Assembly: GCA_045657205.1 (NCBI GenBank)
Contig: JAZOSS010000063.1
Coordinates: 1-9,111 of the forward strand
Length of the DNA: 9,111 nucleotides
From: RGIG7213 sp045657205
Lineage (GTDB): Bacteria; Bacillota; Clostridia; Oscillospirales; CAG-272
Direction: 5' to 3'
Positions 6,447-9,111 of the stretch are shown piece by piece (within the stretch, counting starts at the first letter, position 1; every line of letters begins with the position of its first letter). Position numbers and translations under genes: made by a program. Below the pieces are notes generated by a model. The model was given only the letters and a program-made list of their open reading frames with translations. It was not told the DNA's origin and did no database searches.

Positions 6447-7190
6447 ATGTCTGTTATCACAATCAAGCAGTTGCTTGAAGCAGGTGTTCACTTCGGACAC
6501 CACACAAGAAGATGGAATCCTAAAATGGCTGAGTACATCTTCACAGAAAGAAACGGTATCTACATCATCGACTTGCAGAAGACCGTTAAGAAGTTTGAAG
6601 AAGCTTACATGTACGTACGTTCACTTTCCGAAGAAGGAAAGAACATCCTTTTCGTAGGTACAAAGAAGCAGGCTGCAGACGCTATCAAGGAAGAAGCATC
6701 CAGATGCGGAATGTTCTTTGTTAACGAGCGTTGGCCCGGCGGTATGCTTACAAACTTCAAAACAATAAAGAAGAGCATCAACCGTCTTATCAGCCTTGAA
6801 AAGATGAGAGCTGACGGTACGTTCGATCTTCTCCCCAAGAAGGAAGCTGCTGCACTTAACAAGGAAATTGCAGACCTCGAACGCAACTACGGCGGTATCA
6901 AGGAAATGACAGATCTTCCCGATGCTATATTCATAGTTGACCCCAAGAAAGAAAAGAACGCTGTTGCTGAAGCGAAGAACCTCGGTATTCCCGTTGTTGC
7001 TATCGTTGTCACGAACTGTGACCCCGATGATGCTGATTACATCATCCCCGGTAACGATGATGCTATCCGCGCTATCAAGCTTATAAGCTCGGTACTCGCT
7101 GATGCTGTTATCGAAGGTAAGCAGGGCGAAGCTTTCGAAGCTGCTGCAGAAGAAGCAGCTGCTGAAGAAGCAGAAGAAACAAACGAATAA
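6447..7190 (+). CDS. rpsB: 30S ribosomal protein S2
   Basis: Late-assembling small-subunit protein on the back of the 30S head-body junction, 247 residues (E. coli 241). Hallmarks are LLEAGVHFGHHTRRWNPKM (9-27), YIIDLQKT (39-46), FVGTKKQA (69-76), the signature NERWPGGMLTNF (93-104) and the second signature PDAIFIVDPKKEKNAVAEA (158-176), followed by LGIPVVAIVVTNCDPDD (179-195). The C-terminus is an acidic Ala-Glu tail made of short repeats. The ATG follows a perfect AAGGAGG. Codon choice is sharply biased to AAG, ATC, TTC and AAC, unlike the upstream dnaE, as expected for very high expression. tsf follows after 15 nt; the pair is co-transcribed from the promoter at 6302-6330 and ends at the terminator after tsf. 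Confidence 0.99.
   Translation: MSVITIKQLLEAGVHFGHHTRRWNPKMAEYIFTERNGIYIIDLQKTVKKFEEAYMYVRSLSEEGKNILFVGTKKQAADAIKEEASRCGMFFVNERWPGGMLTNFKTIKKSINRLISLEKMRADGTFDLLPKKEAAALNKEIADLERNYGGIKEMTDLPDAIFIVDPKKEKNAVAEAKNLGIPVVAIVVTNCDPDDADYIIPGNDDAIRAIKLISSVLADAVIEGKQGEAFEAAAEEAAAEEAEETNE
7140..7178 (+). repeat. Short imperfect repeat encoding the AAAEE tail of S2
   Basis: Two 15-nt units encoding AAAEE (7140-7154 and 7155-7169) are followed by a shortened unit encoding AEE (7170-7178). The units differ in the order of GCT and GCA alanine codons. This makes the acidic low-complexity C-terminus of S2. Such tails vary in length between relatives and are probably not structurally important. Confidence 0.7.
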
Positions 7191-7205
7191 TCGGAGGGTA
7201 TTACA

Positions 7206-8138
7206 ATGGCTAAATTTACAGCTAAAGACGTTGCAGATCTCAGAGCTAAGACAAACTGCGGTATGATGGAGTGCAAAAAGGCACTTGACGCTGCTGACGG
7301 TGATGTTGAAGGCGCTATCAAGTATCTCCGTGAAAAGGGACTTGCTGTTGCTGCAAAGAAGGCAGACCGTATCGCTGCTGAAGGTATCGTTGATATAATG
7401 GTAAGCGAAGACGGCAAAACTGCTGTTATGATCGAAGTAAACGCTGAAACAGACTTCGTTGCAAAGAACGAAACGTTCGTTGCATTCGTTAAGGATATCG
7501 AAAAGACGATCCTTGCAAACAAACCCGCTACGATCGAAGAGCTTCTTGCGCTTCCTATGGTTGGTTCTGAATTTACTGTTGAAGCTTCGCTTAAAGATAA
7601 GATATTCACGATCGGTGAGAATATGAACATTCGCCGTTTCGTAGTTGTCGAAGGAAACGTTACAACGTATATCCACGGTAAGGGCGCTACGGGCGTTATC
7701 GTTAAGATGGACTGTGCAGACGACATCGCAAAGAACGAAGCTGTTCTTGAATGTGCTAAGAACGTTGCACTTCAGATCGCTGCTATGTCTCCTTCTTACC
7801 TTGCTAAGGAAGACGTTCCCGAAGAAGTTATCGCAAACGAAAAAGATATCATTATCAACCAGATAAAGAACGATCCCAAGAACGCATCCAAGCCCGAAGC
7901 TATTCTTGAAAAGATGGCTACAGGTAAGATCGGCAAGTTCTACGACAACAACTGCTTGTTGTTCCAGGCTTACGTTAAGGATGATTCCTTCACAGTAGGC
8001 AAGTACGTAGAATCCGTAGCAAAAGAGATCGGTGCAGACCTTTCCGTTGCCGCTTTCGTTAAGTACGAAAAGGGCGAAGGTATCGCAAAGCGCGAAGACA
8101 ACTTTGCTGCTGAGATCGAAAAGCTCGTTAACGGCTAA
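7206..8138 (+). CDS. tsf: Elongation factor Ts
   Basis: Guanine-nucleotide exchange factor that releases GDP from EF-Tu in the cytoplasm, 310 residues (E. coli 283; clostridial forms are often a little over 300). The N-terminal UBA-like domain is clear: VADLRAKTNCGMMECKKAL (9-27), GDVEGAIKYLREKG (32-45), then KKADRIAAEG (51-60). The EF-Tu-contacting motif ETDFVAKN (81-88) holds the Asp-Phe pair used to displace the Mg ion of EF-Tu. The rest forms the core and dimerisation subdomains, ending LSVAAFVKYEKGEGIAKRE and a short helix. The ATG at 7206 has a strong GGAGGG (7193-7198) 7 nt upstream. Codon bias is as strong as in rpsB: no in-frame TTA, CTA or TCA occurs. An intrinsic terminator begins 17 nt after the stop. 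Confidence 0.99.
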   Translation: MAKFTAKDVADLRAKTNCGMMECKKALDAADGDVEGAIKYLREKGLAVAAKKADRIAAEGIVDIMVSEDGKTAVMIEVNAETDFVAKNETFVAFVKDIEKTILANKPATIEELLALPMVGSEFTVEASLKDKIFTIGENMNIRRFVVVEGNVTTYIHGKGATGVIVKMDCADDIAKNEAVLECAKNVALQIAAMSPSYLAKEDVPEEVIANEKDIIINQIKNDPKNASKPEAILEKMATGKIGKFYDNNCLLFQAYVKDDSFTVGKYVESVAKEIGADLSVAAFVKYEKGEGIAKREDNFAAEIEKLVNG

Positions 8139-8154
8139 TATATTTGTCAAAATC

Positions 8155-8186
8155 GGCATCCGTATCAAATGCGGATGCCTTTTTTT
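8155..8186 (+). terminator. Rho-independent terminator after tsf
   Basis: GGCATCCG (8155-8162) and CGGATGCC (8172-8179) form a perfect 8-bp GC-rich stem. It extends inward by one U-G and one A-U pair to a UCAAA loop, and is followed at once by seven T (8180-8186). It sits just after the tsf stop and separates rpsB-tsf from pyrH-frr. Confidence 0.93.
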
Positions 8187-8204
8187 GCTTTCATTTTTAC
8201 TCTG

Positions 8205-8233
8205 TTTACAATTTTATCAATACAGGTTAAAAT
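8205..8233 (+). promoter_or_regulatory. Sigma-A-type promoter for pyrH-frr
   Basis: The -35 TTTACA (8205-8210) and -10 TAAAAT (8228-8233) each differ from consensus at one position and are separated by exactly 17 nt. The expected start is about 8239-8241, giving an A-rich leader of about 40 nt with no obvious structure. The position directly behind the tsf terminator supports it. ATTTTA (8211-8216) is complementary to the -10, which may be chance in such AT-rich DNA. Confidence 0.75.
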
Positions 8234-8279
8234 GTATGAAGTAAAATAAAAAATAAAATATTATAAGGGAAAGTGTTTT

Positions 8280-8999
8280 ATGTCTAATTCTGTTTACAAA
8301 AGGATACTCATTAAGCTGTCGGGCGAAGCACTCGGAAACGGTGCCGATGACGGTGATATACTTAACTTTGATGTTCTGTCAAATATAAGCGGCGTTGTTA
8401 AAAAGCTCGTTGATTCAGGCGTTCAGGTCGCTATTCTTATAGGCGGCGGTAACATATGGCGCGGAGCGAGAAACGGTGTTTCACTTGACAGAGCAAGAGC
8501 TGATGATATGGGTATGCTTGCAACGATGATAAACTGTATTGCGTTTGAGCAGGCACTCAAAAAAGAGGGCGTAAATTCTGTCGTTATGTCTGCTGTTGAG
8601 ATGAACAAGGTCGCAAAGCTTTTTACAGCACGCGATGCCATTTCTTCACTTGAAAACGGTTCTGTCGTTATTTTGGGTGGAGGAACGGGTAATCCCTTCT
8701 TTACAACAGATACAGGCGCTATTTTGAGAGCACTCGAAATAGAAGCCGATATTGCATTCCTTGCAAAGAATATCGACGGTATATATTCCGCCGATCCGAG
8801 AATTGATAAAACGGCGGTAAAATATGACAAGATCACCTTTGCCCAGGTGCTTGAAAAAAATCTTAAGGCAACGGATCCTGCATCAACTTGCCTTGCGATG
8901 GAAAACGATCTTCCTATTCTTTTGTTTGCTTTGGATGATCCCGAAAACATTGTAAAAGCTGCCTGTGGTGAAGCCATAGGAACAATAATAAATAATTGA
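8280..8999 (+). CDS. pyrH: Uridylate kinase (UMP kinase)
   Basis: Bacterial UMP kinase of the amino-acid-kinase superfamily. It phosphorylates UMP to UDP with ATP, acts as a cytoplasmic hexamer and is normally activated by GTP and inhibited by UTP. The 239 residues match the family (E. coli 241). Visible motifs are RILIKLSGEAL (8-18), the phosphate-binding GGGNIWRG (55-62), UMP-contacting ADDMGMLAT (74-82), ILGGGTGNPFFTTDTGA (131-147) and the nucleotide-site NIDGIYSADPR (164-174), which most relatives write as DGVYxxDP. The C-terminus GTIINN is typical. The ATG at 8280 follows AAGGGA (8265-8270) 9 nt upstream. Codon bias is weaker than in tsf. frr begins 17 nt after its stop. The order rpsB-tsf-pyrH-frr is very widely conserved. 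Confidence 0.98.
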   Translation: MSNSVYKRILIKLSGEALGNGADDGDILNFDVLSNISGVVKKLVDSGVQVAILIGGGNIWRGARNGVSLDRARADDMGMLATMINCIAFEQALKKEGVNSVVMSAVEMNKVAKLFTARDAISSLENGSVVILGGGTGNPFFTTDTGAILRALEIEADIAFLAKNIDGIYSADPRIDKTAVKYDKITFAQVLEKNLKATDPASTCLAMENDLPILLFALDDPENIVKAACGEAIGTIINN

Positions 9000-9016
9000 T
9001 TTAAGGAGAACTTAAA

Positions 9017-9111
9017 ATGAAACTTGATGTTAAAGATTACGAAGAAAAAATGAAAAAATCAATAGCCGCTTACACATATGAGCTTACGACGGTAAGAGCA
9101 GGAAGAGCAAC
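9017..9111 (+). CDS. frr: Ribosome recycling factor, N-terminal fragment (3' end outside window)
   Basis: Ribosome recycling factor splits post-termination ribosomes together with EF-G. Only 31 codons and 2 bases are inside the window, and the frame is open to the edge. The N-terminus begins MKLDVKDYEEKMKKSIAA and reaches ELTTVRAGRA, which matches the first helix and the conserved (T/V)-R-x-GRA segment of RRF; the full protein is about 185 residues. The ATG at 9017 follows a strong AAGGAG (9003-9008) 8 nt upstream. Its place directly after pyrH supports the call, and it must share the pyrH promoter because the gap is only 17 nt. Confidence 0.93.
   Translation, partial: MKLDVKDYEEKMKKSIAAYTYELTTVRAGRA

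Noticed and set aside
6397..6657. 86-codon + strand frame overlapping the rpsB leader and start
   Set aside because: Out of frame with rpsB and overlapping its first 70 codons. The product is Ser/Thr-rich with no motif, and no ribosome binding site precedes it.
7037..7726. 229-codon antisense frame over the rpsB-tsf junction
   Set aside because: Low-complexity Ser/Ala-rich shadow of two certain genes, with no motif, ribosome binding site or promoter.
6621..8168. 515-codon open frame on the - strand across rpsB and tsf
   Set aside because: It is exactly codon-aligned antisense to rpsB and tsf and stays open only because those genes avoid TTA, CTA and TCA. It starts at TTG inside the tsf terminator, has no ribosome binding site that I can see, and encodes a Cys/Phe/Ser-rich sequence with no recognisable domain.
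8211..8233. ATTTTA/TAAAAT inverted repeat in the pyrH promoter as an operator
   Set aside because: Six AT-only pairs with an 11-nt gap in very AT-rich DNA are easily due to chance, and one arm is simply the -10 box.
8423..8977. 184-codon antisense frame inside pyrH
   Set aside because: Shadow of an unmistakable UMP kinase gene; its product shows no recognisable family.

Overview
The window is a run of core housekeeping genes, all on the + strand, from a low- to medium-GC Gram-positive bacterium. It most likely comes from a Clostridia-type Firmicute, perhaps a gut Oscillospiraceae/Ruminococcaceae-like lineage. The reasons are whiA lying between murB and a full-length dnaE, strong AAGGAGG-type ribosome binding sites, canonical sigma-A promoter boxes, and the style of the EF-Ts, DnaE and WhiA proteins. 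The genus cannot be fixed from the sequence alone. I see no mobile element, CRISPR array, tRNA, rRNA or sign of recent transfer.

Layout. Positions 1-854 hold the 3' part of a cardiolipin synthase gene with both HKD motifs. Positions 855-953 are a short AT-rich gap with two inverted repeats. Positions 954-6264 hold a tight cluster: murB (peptidoglycan precursor synthesis), whiA (DNA-binding cell-cycle/sporulation regulator) and dnaE (DNA polymerase III alpha). murB and whiA are 7 nt apart. whiA and dnaE share one reading frame, separated only by a TAA stop, and dnaE starts at TTG. Positions 6265-6446 hold a near-consensus promoter and a structured leader of about 110 nt. Then come rpsB (ribosomal protein S2) and tsf (EF-Ts), 6447-8138, closed by an intrinsic terminator. 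A second promoter drives pyrH (UMP kinase, 8280-8999) and frr (ribosome recycling factor), which runs off the right edge.

The first block links envelope synthesis, a division/chromosome regulator and the replicative polymerase. The second is the widely conserved rpsB-tsf-pyrH-frr translation/nucleotide block, here split into two transcription units. rpsB and tsf use clearly different codons (AAG, ATC, TTC, AAC) from the murB-whiA-dnaE block (AAA, ATA, AAT), as expected for very highly expressed genes.

I find no previously undescribed multi-gene system. The points most worth a second look are the rpsB leader, which has a 5' GNRA hairpin, two mutually exclusive stems and a hairpin flush against the Shine-Dalgarno; the same-frame whiA/TAA/TTG-dnaE junction; and the complete PHP metal site in DnaE.
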